From NCBI GenBank assembly GCA_021613335.1, contig JAJTWR010000263.1, forward strand, positions 1,125,001-1,189,000: a stretch of 64,000 nt of DNA, in the 5' to 3' direction. Below the pieces are notes generated by a model, which saw nothing but the letters and a program-made list of their open reading frames with translations, ran no database searches and was not told the DNA's origin. How positions within the stretch are numbered: the stretch's first letter is position 1; each line of letters opens with the position of its first letter. This DNA comes from Whitmania pigra. Lineage: Eukaryota > Annelida > Clitellata > Hirudinida > Haemopidae. Below, in pieces: positions 1 to 21,400 of this stretch. Made by a program: the position numbers and the translations under genes.

Positions 1-348
1 AAAATTAAAGCTTATTTTAAAATATTCTTCTGTCGAACATTACAAAGAAGGATTGACTTGTTGTGGAGAGTTTTCGTGCCATACCGTGATTTCAGTTCTT
101 TCTCAGAGTGAGGAGCCAATGATAGGAGAGAATGTTTGCTCATCGATCAACCGCTCGTCAATCAAATAAAAAACCAATCAGTGTTTAAATGCTCAGGCAT
201 CCATTACATATACCCAACGCAAACCAATCAACAACGCCTTATTAAACAAATCGATTTTCCAGTATAGACCAAGGGTTGGGGAATGGGCTAAATTCCTGAA
301 GTAAAATAATTAAATAAAATTAACTTTCCGAGCAAGTTGGAAATTCAG

Positions 349-743
349 CATAACGCTAAGCATTTAATTGACGTTATTTCTCCAGGCAACGGCACGGTGG
401 ATTTCATGGAGTTTATTCGACTGATGGCGAAGAAATTCGTCGAGGAAGACCTGAACTCCGACATCAGGGAAGCCTTCAGGATATTTGACAAAGACGGAAG
501 TGGAACCATCAGCGCTGGAGAGTTCAAGAGCATCATGATGAATCTTGGAGAGAGATTGACTGAAGAAGAGGCAGAAGAGATGCTAATGGAAGCAGACATA
601 AACGGGGACGGCACCATTGATTACGAAGGTGGGATGGGCTTAATACATGCATAATAAATAAACACATCATTAACTATGCAGCACGAATAATGTGATATTG
701 TAATTATTATTATTCAGAATTCACGAAGATGATCTTGCGATAG
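349..743 (+). CDS. Calmodulin-like EF-hand protein, last two exons (5' partial)
   Basis: This is the C-terminal part of a calmodulin/troponin-C-like calcium sensor. One exon (about 349-628, after an acceptor ending ATTCAG) encodes EF-hands 2 to 4. It is spliced at GAAG|GTGGG to a tiny last exon (718-743) that gives EFTKMILR and a stop. EF-hands 3 ([12 protein letters not shown]) and 4 ([12 protein letters not shown], its last E made across the splice) carry all canonical ligands. The EF-hand 2 loop reads [12 protein letters not shown], so the Asp ligands at loop positions 1 and 3 are lost and this site is probably inactive. The linker helix and residues such as [11 protein letters not shown] match calmodulin closely, but the protein is divergent and ends in MILR instead of MMTAK. 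EF-hand 1 must lie upstream of the window; I found no exon for it in 1-340. It is probably a calmodulin-like paralogue, not calmodulin itself. Confidence 0.8.
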
Positions 744-1963
744 GACTTCGTGCGGAGCCGCCCAGTTTCATCTGCAGCACTGTGACACACTTTATTGACC
801 AATTAGAAGCCAAAAAAAAAACCGGGACACTTTTCCCGTTATTAATCTGCAGAAGCTCAGAAGTGGAGAACATTTGCGAGAAATTGTTTCCTTTTTTTTG
901 TTTTTGATCACTTGAGAGTTGTTGAAGTTGTGATTATTTTCATTACTTTCAGCCAGCATTTCACCCGGTTTTGAAGGAATGTTTGGAGAAGGCACCTTGT
1001 GTTTTTTAAGTTCAGCACCAGTGACAATACCTTCCATATCATTTCTTTCTAGTTGATGTTTCATGCCCGATCGATCTCATGCTCTTCTTTTGACTTGAGA
1101 CGGTGTTCATGAACTCTTCTGAATCATTTCATCATGAAAAATTTTTCTTTTTTTTTCCACAAATAAAAATATTTAATAAATATATTTCTTGACGAGCCCA
1201 TTGTGGCTGTATTTTAATCAAGAAATCATCAGAGTCTCATTTAGTTGGTCTGCATTATTTTTCAGTACGAAATCGACGTCCTAGCGAGGAAGGATTAATC
1301 CTAATTTAAGACTGCAGCGCAACTTATAACGGCGAGAACTTTTTCTACTTTAAGGCCGCGTTTCCTCCCGAAGTGTGACGTACGACAGAAGGAAGTAATA
1401 ATAACAAAATCAAGACTAAAGTTGACTTAGATGAAGTTTTTCTCCAGAAGTTTTTAACCTTAAAAGGTTTTTACAAGAGCATCCTCTGGACTAAAAATTT
1501 TCCGTTTCCGAGTTTCAATTTCCAGCACTCACAAAATTGACAAAATGGTTCTAGCTATTTTTAAATGCAAGACCTTGGTGAGCTGTTGTTTTTTAGTTTG
1601 TAGATTTGCCAAAGAAAATAGCGGAAGACAGGATTAGTCAGGAAGTGCGACAACAAAATTTGTTTCCAAAAGATTTTTCAATAAAACATCAATTAATTTG
1701 CAGAAATTCAGAAACAAAGTTAATCAAATGGACCATACTTTATCATCTAATAAATAATTAATTAGATAATAAAAAGAAACATTGCTTGTTTTCTCAGCAA
1801 TTAAAAGATCAAAATGTCAAATATAAATATGTGAGTTTTGTTTCTAATGCCTCAGAGTTTGTAAAGTAAAACTGTAATCCTGACATTTTCTTCAATAATG
1901 TTCTTAATTCCTTAAATTAATTTTTAATTTAATCAGTTTCAAAGTTTTTATACACGTTTTTAG
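744..1963. other. Gene-free spacer
   Basis: AT-rich intergenic sequence downstream of the calmodulin-like gene. The short open frames here, such as 792-1064 on the - strand, show no family resemblance and no splice context. I see no RNA gene or recognisable repeat. Confidence 0.5.
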
Positions 1964-3076
1964 TTACTTCGCCTTGGAGCTCCCACAGGGATCCTCAGAG
2001 GAGTTTCCCCCGTCTTCCAACGTTTCGGTCCGTTGAATCTCCTTGCGTTTTCGGGGAGGGGGTCGCATTCGGTGATCAGCTGATGTCCCTGTCGGTTTTG
2101 TCTCTCTGGACCCAATTCTTACCGCTGGCTGTGAGAGGCACTTGTTAGCCTTGTTGTGCCGGTCACTGCTGGCTGGACTGGAGCGACTGCGAAAGTTCTC
2201 AATGGCTTCTTCATGTCGCATGGTACCTGCTTTTCACATGTAAACTTCGACTATGCGAGGCTGTCATTGGCATTGCCATCCATCCCAGTTTGCCTACATC
2301 AGTCATGAAAGCTCTCAGTGGCTTCTTTACACCGTGTACTTAATATATGCAAATTGGGCCTTATAATTTCTTTGTAGCGTCAGCCGAAGATAGAAATTCG
2401 ATACCACCCTAGAAGGTCGTAAAATTTGTCCAGGGTATTTTGGACAAACTTCTCCCTGTTCATGATCAGAGTAGTGTCATCCATTAATGCTTTTATTGGA
2501 GGCATGTATATACCTTTAACAATGTGCTCCTCTGGAATACGAGACCCGACTGCCTTCAGTAGCATCATCCAGTACAAATAAGGAAGGAGAAGTTGTGCAC
2601 CCATATCTATTCCAACCTCTAGAGGCACCCACCTTGTAGTGTACGTCTTGGTGGAAAACTGCATCATGAACCCGTTAAAGTATTCCTGAAGGATGTGAAT
2701 AACGGGCTGAGGCATATGATGGGCCTCCAATGTTTTCCATAGAAGCTGGTGTGATACTGACCCGTATGCGTTCGCTAGTTCCAACCACACGACGTACAAA
2801 CTCAGTCGGTTCCTCTTGGCTCTCTGGTTAGCTTCCCAGATCATCGAGGTATGCTTGATACAACCGGATACACCTGGGTCCCCTAGGGACTGAAATGTCC
2901 ACGGACTGATTAGACGTCACGAGCTCCGCGAGCCTCGATGCCATGGTAGAGAAAATTAGAAACGACAACATGAACAACAATAACAAGAGGTCAACACGAG
3001 CACTCATAAGAATTAATCTACGTTTTAGGTTTGGTTGTCCAAATTGTAGTAAATCACACATTTCCTTCAACCGCAC
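1964..3076 (-). mobile_element. Decayed non-LTR retrotransposon (reverse transcriptase fragments)
   Basis: The frame at 2380-2844 encodes a reverse-transcriptase core of the kind abundant in lophotrochozoan genomes. VVWLELANAYGSVSHQLL matches the motif-A region usually read as LDLANAYGSVPH, and LMDDTTLIM matches the YxDD region. Motif A has Glu in place of the catalytic Asp, so the enzyme is dead. Downstream in the same orientation, 1964-2221 encodes an Arg/Ser-rich piece (start MRHEEAIENFRSRSSP). Its DNA at about 2108-2222 is nearly repeated at 54752-54845. Upstream, 2828-3076 is open in another frame, which implies a frameshift or unrelated flank. No intact ORF, endonuclease domain or clear ends remain. 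Presence of an RT relic is secure; the exact clade is not. Confidence 0.7.
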
Positions 3077-4675
3077 ATGTTAGATTTACAACTAATTTTT
3101 CTAAGAATATATTGGATGTAATTTTTGAATGCCACCTTATCTTGCCTCTTTTCGAATCCTGATTCTATTAACGATTTTTCTGACATGAATTCTATTAGAT
3201 CTCCAGAGGTTAAATAAAAAACAATTTTATGATTTTTATGGCAATATGAGTTTTATATTATTTAGATTATAGCCTTGTTATCGTTTGCAAACCAGGATGA
3301 GATTGCCTAACAAAAACCCAAGATGACACATAGCCCATTGTTAGGCGTGTTGTTATGAAGTCATGAAAACTATGATGATTAGATATCACTAGAAATAAGA
3401 ATCGGATCTTATTAACACTTGAACATGTTTGTGTTCACCTCCAAATGTGTTTGTGTGTGTGTATTTACTAACGTCCATTTCATGACTAGATGATTACGAC
3501 GGATTACTTAGCGCCAAAATGTAGACCTCTTATATAATCTTACAACCGCCAGAATTTGAATATAGCTAAGCACCAAATGGTTGACGTTGTCTCCATAGGG
3601 GGAACCTGCCAATGCGAGTTGTTGAATTCCTAACCACCATACTTTATGAGGTTCTTCACATCTAGAAGAATAAGAGAGACCTCTAACTTTTACATCATAT
3701 TAATTATGAATTGAACTTTATCAAAATAACTGTTTAACCATCCAACGAAGATAAGATGAGACTTTATGAATGAATGGATTTTAACCTTTGATAATTAACC
3801 TTACTAAGCAGAAGAAATTATTGTGTCATGAATACTCGTAGGCTTAAAGTGTTTAGTAATTGTTCTAGAGTATTTAAATAGAGAATATAATGATACCAAC
3901 TGCAGTAGTACCAGTCAATATTAACCTCATCTTTACACACATCGAAAGTGAAGTACAAAGTGATTTCTATTTCAAAGGATTTAGCCATCATTTGACAAAC
4001 GCCAGGACACAAAACTATATGATTTACAACAAAATGGGGAACTTTTAAAAATAAGAATAATCAAATATTCTGACGTCAATAGATATTGTTCACAATTGGC
4101 TCTGACAACCTCTGCGGGGTTTGAAGAGTCGCTAAAGCATTGAAGAGGATCGCAAGATAGGATCACAAAACAGTAAATATCTTTGAACTTCATAATAGCT
4201 TTAAACTCTCTTTAATTTCGCTTGTCTGCACCATACTTGGTTTTTTTCAGAATAATAACCTTTTGTCGATTTGTGCCGCATTTTGTTTTCACGAGAACCA
4301 ATCTTTTTTTATTTAACAAATTATAGATTATTTCCGACAGTCAAATTAACTTGAATCTGAAAGAACAAATTTTTCGTGATAAGCTCGCAAAAGTTTTTTT
4401 ATTGACTAATAGGAGTTAGTCAAGATATCTAAGAGCATCAGAACATCACCACAATTTAAAATTAGTTGAAATTTGAAAGCATCATGTGCCACTTATACGG
4501 AACTAGCTTAGAGCTAGTATTGATTAAAAAGTTATTAAGTGTAACGCGATTATTCTGTTTCGGCATATTTTTAAACTTAGACATTCACGCGCTTGCAGTT
4601 ATGAGCAGTTGGTACAATACATTATCTGGTCTTCTTCTCAGAAAATTTTGATGGGCATAGCAAATAAAACCTATT
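3077..4675. other. Gene-free spacer upstream of SLO-like channel A
   Basis: AT-rich sequence between the dead retroelement and the first channel exon. Short ORFs on both strands lack homology and splice signals. A promoter for channel A should lie here, but I cannot point to a convincing core element. Confidence 0.45.
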
Positions 4676-12961
<8,286 letters not shown>

Positions 12962-13269
12962 GAACTCATGTAACATATTTTATTAGAACATGTTTATTGA
13001 TTACAATTGATTACATTAAGAATGTACAGCATGGAGGTCAGACATGATGGGCCACTTCTGAAACTTGGAAATATTTTGTTCGAAAACTCATGTCACCATC
13101 CGTTTTTAAGGTGCTGGAAATATCACTCTCTTCTGTCAACATGTTTTGAATAAAGTTGTTCCATTTTCAGATAAAAGATAAAAAAAAAACTAAAATCTAA
13201 TTACAAAAGTCTTTGCGAATCTAGGCTCAAAACTACTAAAAAAATTAAGTATAAGTGTAAAAATAATTA

Positions 13270-13680
13270 CCTGAAAATTTTTTTATTTTATTTTATTAAG
13301 TGAGTAGAGGACCAAAGCCTCTTACCTGCCCACTATCAAACAAGCAAAAAACATTGAGAAAAGAAGTGTGAGGTGCAATCAAAATGTTCATTGAGGAGGG
13401 AGGTGAAGCGAATATAGCTGCTGGTTGAGACAATGCTATTAGGTAGATTATTCCAAGTGTTAATTATTCGATTTGTGAAAAAATATTTGGTGTTGTCTTT
13501 TGCACAAAAATTTGACCTTATTTTAAATTGATGGCCTCTAGTTGATGAATAGTTTGCACAATGAATACGGTTTTTAAGGCTAGTCACTAGTTCTAGCAGA
13601 CGACTGCTATTTCTAATTGATAAACATTCAACATTTAAGGAATAATAAACCAAGCACATTCAAAATGCTTCTGCTTGAAT
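13270..13680 (-). mobile_element. CR1-like retrotransposon 3' fragment between the two channel genes
   Basis: The - strand frame 13336-13659 encodes the conserved C-terminal region of CR1/Jockey-like reverse transcriptases: SSTRGHQFKIRSNF followed by FFTNRIINTWNNLPNSIVST. This resembles RGHRLKIRAERC and VVAVWNSLPDEVVSA in the element at 9925-11400 but is clearly diverged. The polymerase core is absent and a T-rich 3' end sits near 13270-13300. It is a strongly 5'-truncated copy. Confidence 0.75.
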
Positions 13681-14171
13681 TATCATAAAATCTAAGATTC
13701 GAAGCGTCAGATCTGGATGAAAGTATGTAAATTTGAATAAAATGTTTGATAAAATGGGGTCGATGTAGGTATTGACTTTCAATTTTATAAACGTTTGAGT
13801 CGTGTTTTAAACAGCTCTCCATATTCTTATTCTAATGTGGGGCTATCCGTGGTCACGTGATGATAGAATAAATATTCGCGTGAGTCACAACTCGATAATA
13901 ATATTATAATTATGATCTGATTTTCATGTCCTTCTTCGGCAGATTGAAGACTCAATGGCAAAAGTAGGATTATACATCAACGCTGAAAAATATGCATATC
14001 TTCAAACCGAAGTTTGTAAATGAAAACAGCAAAGAATTGTGAATCCCCACCAAGCTAAAATATAAAAAGTCAGAATGAAAGATGTGAATGAAAGTTACAA
14101 AAGTCACAAAAACCTTTGAACATTTAGAAGTTGTCGCACGGACAAATATTTCAAGAAATACTTCATGCCAC

Positions 14172-14300
14172 GTTGCGCATTTCTTAGGTGGGCCGAATGG
14201 GTTCCATTCCTGCATGCGACGATGATGCACTGCCACAAGCGCCCATGGGAAGGAGCGCTATATAAATGGTTACAAGAAGAGCCTCTGACGCTTTATAAAT
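14172..14300 (+). repeat. SINE-like dispersed repeat, copy 2
   Basis: The stretch runs from GGCCGAATGGGTTCC to GAGCGCTATATAAATGG and a following GCCTCTGACGC. It matches the inverted copy at 18255-18415 almost throughout and the copy at 47178-47305 in its first and last parts. The GCGCTATATAAAT end resembles the 3' tail shared by many L2/CR1-mobilised SINEs (family knowledge). No RNA polymerase III boxes are evident in the part seen. Confidence 0.6.
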
Positions 14301-15420
14301 AAACTGTATTTAAATTTGCATGAGCTTCTAAGCTTCTAATGGTCAGGAGGTCTAGAGATTCTTCAACTTAAGCGATGAACAACCCAATGGTTTGACTTCA
14401 AACATCGAATCAAACGTAAAAGAAATTTTCGAAAACCGGTCCTGTGCGCTTGGAGCGGGATCGAACGTGTTTGTAACTGGGGAGGGGTGCATGTATTTAA
14501 AATTTGATCAGATGCTAGTCCTTGTTATCAACAAAAAATTTATGTTTTTACAACTGCAGTGTTTAATTAGTGTATGATTTGGTAGATTTGCATGAACATT
14601 AGAAAAAATAAAAGATTTAAGAAAATAAAAATAAAATGAAATATAATAACAATAGTAAAAACAATATGTGCGTTAATAGTGAAAGATCAGGCGCTGAGGA
14701 AAAGGGATGATAATTGTGTGCAAGAGTCAATTGCGTAGATTGAATTCATTTCAAAATTTTGCTGCCATAGTAAAAGCCTCAGATTTGATGGCCATAAACA
14801 AGATGTTGTGAAAGGTCATGAATGGCATTGAAGCTTTGAACTCAGTGTTAAACAACAAATAACTTCAAAAAAAACTCTAAAAGTTTTAACTTGCTATAAG
14901 TTCGTATGTCTGCACTCATCTTTGCTATTTTCGAATAATTAAAATAAAAAATTGTTTGGTCCCATTAAATATGTAGATTTTAATATTCAAATGTTCTCTA
15001 GACATATCAAAACCAGCCGAAGAATAACTGCTTTGTATAGGATAGTGGTAGCCAGTTGAAACAGACGGCAAGTTAGTTTTAAGGTGCTTTTAAACAAGCC
15101 CACTCTTTGTAGAGACCTCCTACAAATGTTCAATTTTAAATTTGATTGATTTATTCTGGAGACCAGTTGCATTTTTTCGCAGGGCTAAAATATTCTCACA
15201 TTTATTGGCTGATTGCAATTACCTTAAACCTTGCACGCTTATAATACGACGATTATCAAGCGTGTGTTAGTGTCTCTGCTTCGATATTGATACCTCTTAG
15301 CAGATGTTAGGGCATTTAAGTTAGAACAATATAACCAATCCCAGCTTCCCTCACTTTTTGTACTTAGTTCATTTTGAGGTCGTGAGAAGTTTGTTGTCGA
15401 GATATTGCCTCACAAAACAA

Positions 15421-18400
15421 ATGACGGAAAATACAACGAATGCTACCCTACTTGGAAACCCTTGCAGCTTGGAAAGATATTGGTTGTTCTTCCTCTGCTC
15501 AAGTTTGTCCGTCTTTGGAGGAGGTTATTTATAATTAATTTTTGATATAATTAATGGCAAATCTTGTGAAATGCACACCAATTAATTTAAATTAGAATCA
15601 TTAATCTAATAGAATTGACTAATGTGGAATTAATATTTGACGGGCTTCAGGTTTTGTCTTAATTTGCACTTGCAAAGGGATCCAGCTTCTGACTAAAAAA
15701 GATATGCTTCAAAACAAAGTTTCTCTCATTTTGAAACGAAAATGTCAGTACATCGTATCTGGTCGTACGTTGATAGGCAAAATTCTGGTAAGTATCAGTG
15801 ATACTGCATCACTAATTAAAATTAACTGGTAAAGGAATAATTTTAACGATGCATAGTGATAAAATCGATCTACGAATCCTTTTTGAGAAGATATTTGCAT
15901 TCAGTATGTAAGTAAATTATCTTTGGGTAAGGAAAACATCCTGGTTATTACTATTATCCCTGCAGAAATACATGTATGTTAATTACATTTTTTCTCCTTT
16001 TGCAGCTTTCAGCTTCCTGTCTGTTGAGTATTGGCTCTTTAATCATTTATTTGATTGAAGCATCACAGTTAGTCACGTCCTTTTCACTCCATTCGGATAT
16101 GTGCTAAGTTATCAAGCTTAAAAAGCTAATTTACCTGTATATAAAGCACATAGATTACTCTTGCATGTTTGATGCAATCTTTAAGTTTGATAAGCGTATG
16201 AATCCAATACGAAAATGCAAGTTTTTAAAATCGAATCATCTCATTGGAAACGAAATTGTTGCAACTTGTGAGTTGTTTGTCTTTTGAATGGTTGAAGGTC
16301 CATTAGGGAAGTCGAAACATGTGGTAATGCTTGGTTCGCTAGGCGTGCTGTGTACTACCTCGATTTCAGTTTCAACATATTTTTTCTCATCATGTTCATC
16401 GTAAAGGTGAGTTTTTTGTATTTCTTGTAAAATAAAAATTAACAAAACACTACATTAACAGAAACAGCTATAATATTGCCGATGGCCAACAGAACCATCC
16501 TTACAGTAATAAGCTATTGTTGAAAAACTAACGTAATTGTGATAGTTTTTTGAAATTGATTATGCAGTCGAACCCGATTATGTCGCCGGCCTAGGGGATT
16601 GCCAAAAAGAGTCGAGTTAACCGAAAATCAAGATGGCGGCTATATATTAACATGTGCGTGGAAGGCATTTCCGAAGCACCCCAGTTTCATCAGCATTAAA
16701 AATAATCTGACTCTCATAAGTATCAAAAATAATGAGCATTTGAGTGTTCAGCCACTTGCTCCGAATGAGCCGCAGCGCTCTCTCCATAAATTGCTTTGGA
16801 GACAATGTTTTGCCTCTTTTTGAAACGATCCAGCCATCCCCACCCCTGACTTGTTCTAAAATCATGGTGTCCTAGCTTGACAGCAAGGATGTTCATCAGC
16901 AAAGGACCATTGTAAGGAAGTTTTGTTCGCGAATTTGTGAATCAGACAAAAACAACAGGAGTGAATTGGGTTCGGCAAAATAAAAGAATCAACATGACCG
17001 ATGAGAAAATGCTGCAATAACGTGGGAATTTGGCGGTTCCACTCCAAAGTCGGCGATTAGTCAAGGTGACGAGATAACTGATGTAAAGTGACGAATATGA
17101 CCCTCTTTTGTGCTCGAGATATTAGGTTTCAGCGACATAAAAGCATCGAGATAACCGATGAGAAAATGATAAGATAAAGAGGGAATTTGGTGGTTCCATT
17201 TCAAAAGCGTCGACTTAATAGGGTTGGCGAGTTAACCGAGATCGAAATAAGTGGGTTCCACTGTATTTTCATTGAATGTTTCAAGTTAAAATTTATAATT
17301 CCTATTCTATAAGTTTTTTAATCATAAATAAATTCAATGTTTATTAATTTCAGTTTCTGGCTGTAGACGACAAGTTATTGTACTGGTTGAGTTTGCATTC
17401 CTTCGTTGATTTTTCAACAATACCTCCTTCATTCGTATCAATTGCTTTGAATCGGCAATGGCTAGGTAAGCACTTATCACATGCAGTTGTTGATGACAAG
17501 ATTATCTTATATATCCTTACATAATTAACAAGACAACAAAAAGATATTTAGTAGAACAAAATGATATTCTTTCAGGTTTAAGATTTATGAGGGCTTTCAG
17601 GATTATGAGCATCCCTGACATTTTGCAGTACCTGACCATTCTCAAAACTCCTCCTGTCATTAGATTCGCTCAACTCCTCTCAATTCTGACTTCTACAGTG
17701 ATTGCCGCTGCTGGTTTAATACAATTGGTTTCTCCTCTTAAATATTTGCAAATTAATTTTGATCTAAATGAAAAGTTCCAAATTCAATTTTAGCTAGAAA
17801 TGTCCGGAGATTGGTTTTTGAATTTTTCCAATGCGGGTCCCATGCCTTACTGGTGGAGTTTCTACTTAGTGGTGGTTACTATGTCAACTGTAGGCTATGG
17901 AGATGTCACCTGTAAAACTGTTTCTGGAAAAATATTCCTTTGTATTTTCATCCTCACCACATTGGTAATCTTTCGGCGACTTTATTTATTCCAATTTAAT
18001 TAAATCAACTGTTTCAATTAATGTTTCAGTTGATAATTAAATACTAATTAAATTATTGATTGGTTTGGTTGGATTTCTAATTGAAGCATTCAAGTATATG
18101 AATTGTTTTGTAAAATCGGCAATTTTTCTTTAATCCGATCTCAATCAACTAACGTGATATAAGAAGCGTGAGAATAATGTGATGTAAACCATAGACTAGG
18201 CCCATCCTAATAATGATGAGAGAACTATCACATGTATTGTATTTTTGTAATTGTAATTGTATTTTATTTATATAGCCCCGTATGCATAGCGTCAGAGGCA
18301 CTTCTTTAAACCATTTATGTAGCGCTCCTTATCAAGGGCGCTTATGGCAGTGCATGCTGAGTTTCAAACATTACGACTGTTACCATTACCGCACGCGACC

Positions 18401-21400
18401 CATTCGACCAACCTGCTTGTAACAATGTATTGGAATATGTACAGATATTGGAATATACTAGAATGTACTGAAATACTTAAATTTATGAAACGTCAAACTC
18501 AATTTAATATAAACAAAATATCTAATTCACTTTATGCAGGCCTTCATAGCCAGCTACATCCCTGAGATAGCTGAACTGATAGGAAGCAGGAAGCGTAGGT
18601 TGAGGGTATCATTGCAGGTTGAAAGTGACATGAAGTGAGTTAACGGTGTTTGAACCTTAGAAAGGTGTTATGATTTTATAAATAATAAAGTTCTGATAAC
18701 ATTACCATCTTTTCAGTCACATTGTGGTGTGTGGAAACCTTAGTTATCGCGCTCTCAATAACTTTCTGATGGATTTTCTACACCCAGATCGTCGGCTAAC
18801 GAAGATGACAAAAGTGGTTGTAATGAATAAGTAAGAATGTCAAAAGATATTATAGTGTGTTATTTTAATATTATAATGTTCAATCTGTTGGAGTCAAAGA
18901 TGTTATTTCGACACAGAAAACCATTGTCACTAGACATAGAGGCTCTCTTGAAAGGCTACTTCATAAGGGTGGTCCATATGAGAGAGTCACCGTATAGGGT
19001 TGAAGGATTGAAGAGAGTCAAGGTTATAACTATACATGCATAAGTTATAATTTCGAAATTGAACTAACATTTAGCTTAAAATATATAAAGATGAACGAGG
19101 CTGATGCCTGCGTGATAATGGCCAATCAAAAGAGCAAAAACCCCGAGGCAGACGACATGAGAAACATCATGAGGGCCATCTCCATTAAAAATTTCTCCTC
19201 CATCAAAATTATAATTCAACTTCTCAAACACGAAAGCAAGGTATTCGCTTTTCGTTAAGTTGATATCATCATTTCATGTGACATCATGAATTACAGAAAT
19301 ATTTGGAAAACTTACCTCGTTGGCAAAAATTCGTGGACAAAATAGTCTGCTTGTCTCAAGTTAAGCAGAGTATCATGGCCGCTGGATGTTTAACGCCTGG
19401 GTTTTCAACTCTTTTAGCCAATCTTGTATTCACTTTGGACATCAAGGTAGTCACGTAATTGACATTTCTGAATCATAGCATCAACTAATACACTTATTTA
19501 TCTTAAAGACCACCCATACAAGTGATTCCTGGTATTCTCATTATTGCCACGGTGCATCCATGGAAATTTATAAAACTCTTTTTTCTCGAAGTTTCTCGGG
19601 ATTGGCTTTTGAGGATGCTGCAAGGTATTGATGAATTGAATCTATTATTTTGAATTATTAAGGAAAAAGTAAAGTTAATGTGAATGTGAACGGGTAGTAG
19701 ATAAATTATTTTTAACATTAGAATCTGCTATTCAAAGTTGAATCTCATGCTGATTGGGGTTGGCAATTACGATAAAGGAAAGGTTTTCGTTAACCCCTCG
19801 ATGCAAACGTTTCTCATAAGAGAAAGCGTCTATGGCTTATTCATCTGCAGTCAGGAGAGTGAACTGCAAAAAGTTAGGGATTATTGTGTCGTCTGCCATA
19901 GATTTGTGGAAGATCCAAAGTTGATAAAGAAATGTATTTGTGAAAGTATGTAAATTTGTTATTCCTATAAGTTCGACAATATTTCTTATTCGATGTAAAA
20001 TTAACTCTAACCTTTCTTCAAAGCTTCGGAGGTATCCACATTACCAAAATCATCAAAGTATTTAAAATTTGAATACTTCAATATTGGGAGAGGTTTTAAT
20101 TTTTCTTTAAATGTTTCAGAATAGACTGTGATGCAATTTTTCTACAAGACATAAAATGTGCTTCCGAGTTTAAAAGAAACCAGCTTATCCAATCAGATGT
20201 AAGAGAAATGTCTTTGCGGTTTTGCTGTCTTTTTGTTTTTTTGTTTCTGATTTTTGCCAGAAATTTGTAGATGACAAGCACCGGAAAGGATAATTTCAGC
20301 GGGCATATTGTGGTGTGTCCCGGAACTTTCATAAACATTTCTGAAATGAAATCCTTCATCGTTCAGTTGAAGAATGCCCAGAATTCACAGAAACACGATA
20401 TCGTGTCTTTTCTCGATGAAAACGATCCTTCGGCTTCAGAGTGGCAGACATTTTGTCGCCAACAAGGTGTCTTTCTCAGTAAGGTAATCAAAAAGCATTT
20501 TGAATAAAGATTTGAATAATGGCAAGCAATGTTTGTGCTTTTTGGACGTTTGAGCAATTCATCACTAACAAAGAGAAATTAGAATTTACACTCTCTAAAG
20601 CTGAATAAATGATCCTTTGTAAGCATGGTCAAAGATTTTTAGTTACTTCATTGTATTCGTTTGGTAGAATAATGTATCATCTCTTATAGCAAATTAACTC
20701 ATTGTAATTGTCGTGTAATTTGCGTTCAAGGGATCGCCATTAGTTTGGGAAGACTTGAAAGATATAAACATAGAGAAGTGCAAAATGTGCATCATTTTAT
20801 CAGGAAATGATGGAAATGAAGAGGATGACGATGAGGCCAGCATGGATTCAGATGTTTATTCCGTGTTGACGACCCTCTTCGTCAAGAATGCTATCAAGGA
20901 TCATCTTTCTGTGGGCGACGAAAAACGAGGTATAAAGGCTCAAATAATAAATTCTTTGTATTGCTTTGTAAAACACAATCTTTTTGTTTTTATATGTCTT
21001 GAATTTTATTTACTTTTAAAGAATTATCTTGCATTTCATATGAATAGAGTAACTTCACTCGCTTTTTTTTTATTTAATAATAATAAGCGTTATTATTATG
21101 CTTTTCTAACGATCTCTAAAAAAAAATGCTTGCCCAAACACACACGTAAAAGGCTTAATACGAAATTCACGTACTTGTTCACATGACAAAGACATTTATT
21201 TAAGGCTGTTAAGAAGACCGAAATCCTTGTAATAACCACTCTTTTTCTAACAATTACGTCTGCGCCCAACTTTCATTTCCCTGTTGATCATTCGTCAACT
21301 AATTAGGCTTAATTAAACATAATTGTTCAACTAATTAGACGTAATTAAACATAATGATTAGGATTCCTTCTCGTACTAAAATAACAATTTTTCAAGGCTT

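Noticed and set aside
792..1064. 90-codon - strand ORF
   Set aside because: Low complexity and no splice context or family resemblance.
16599..16823. 74-codon + strand ORF
   Set aside because: It overlaps the transposase-like - strand frame inside the Tigger/pogo-like element.
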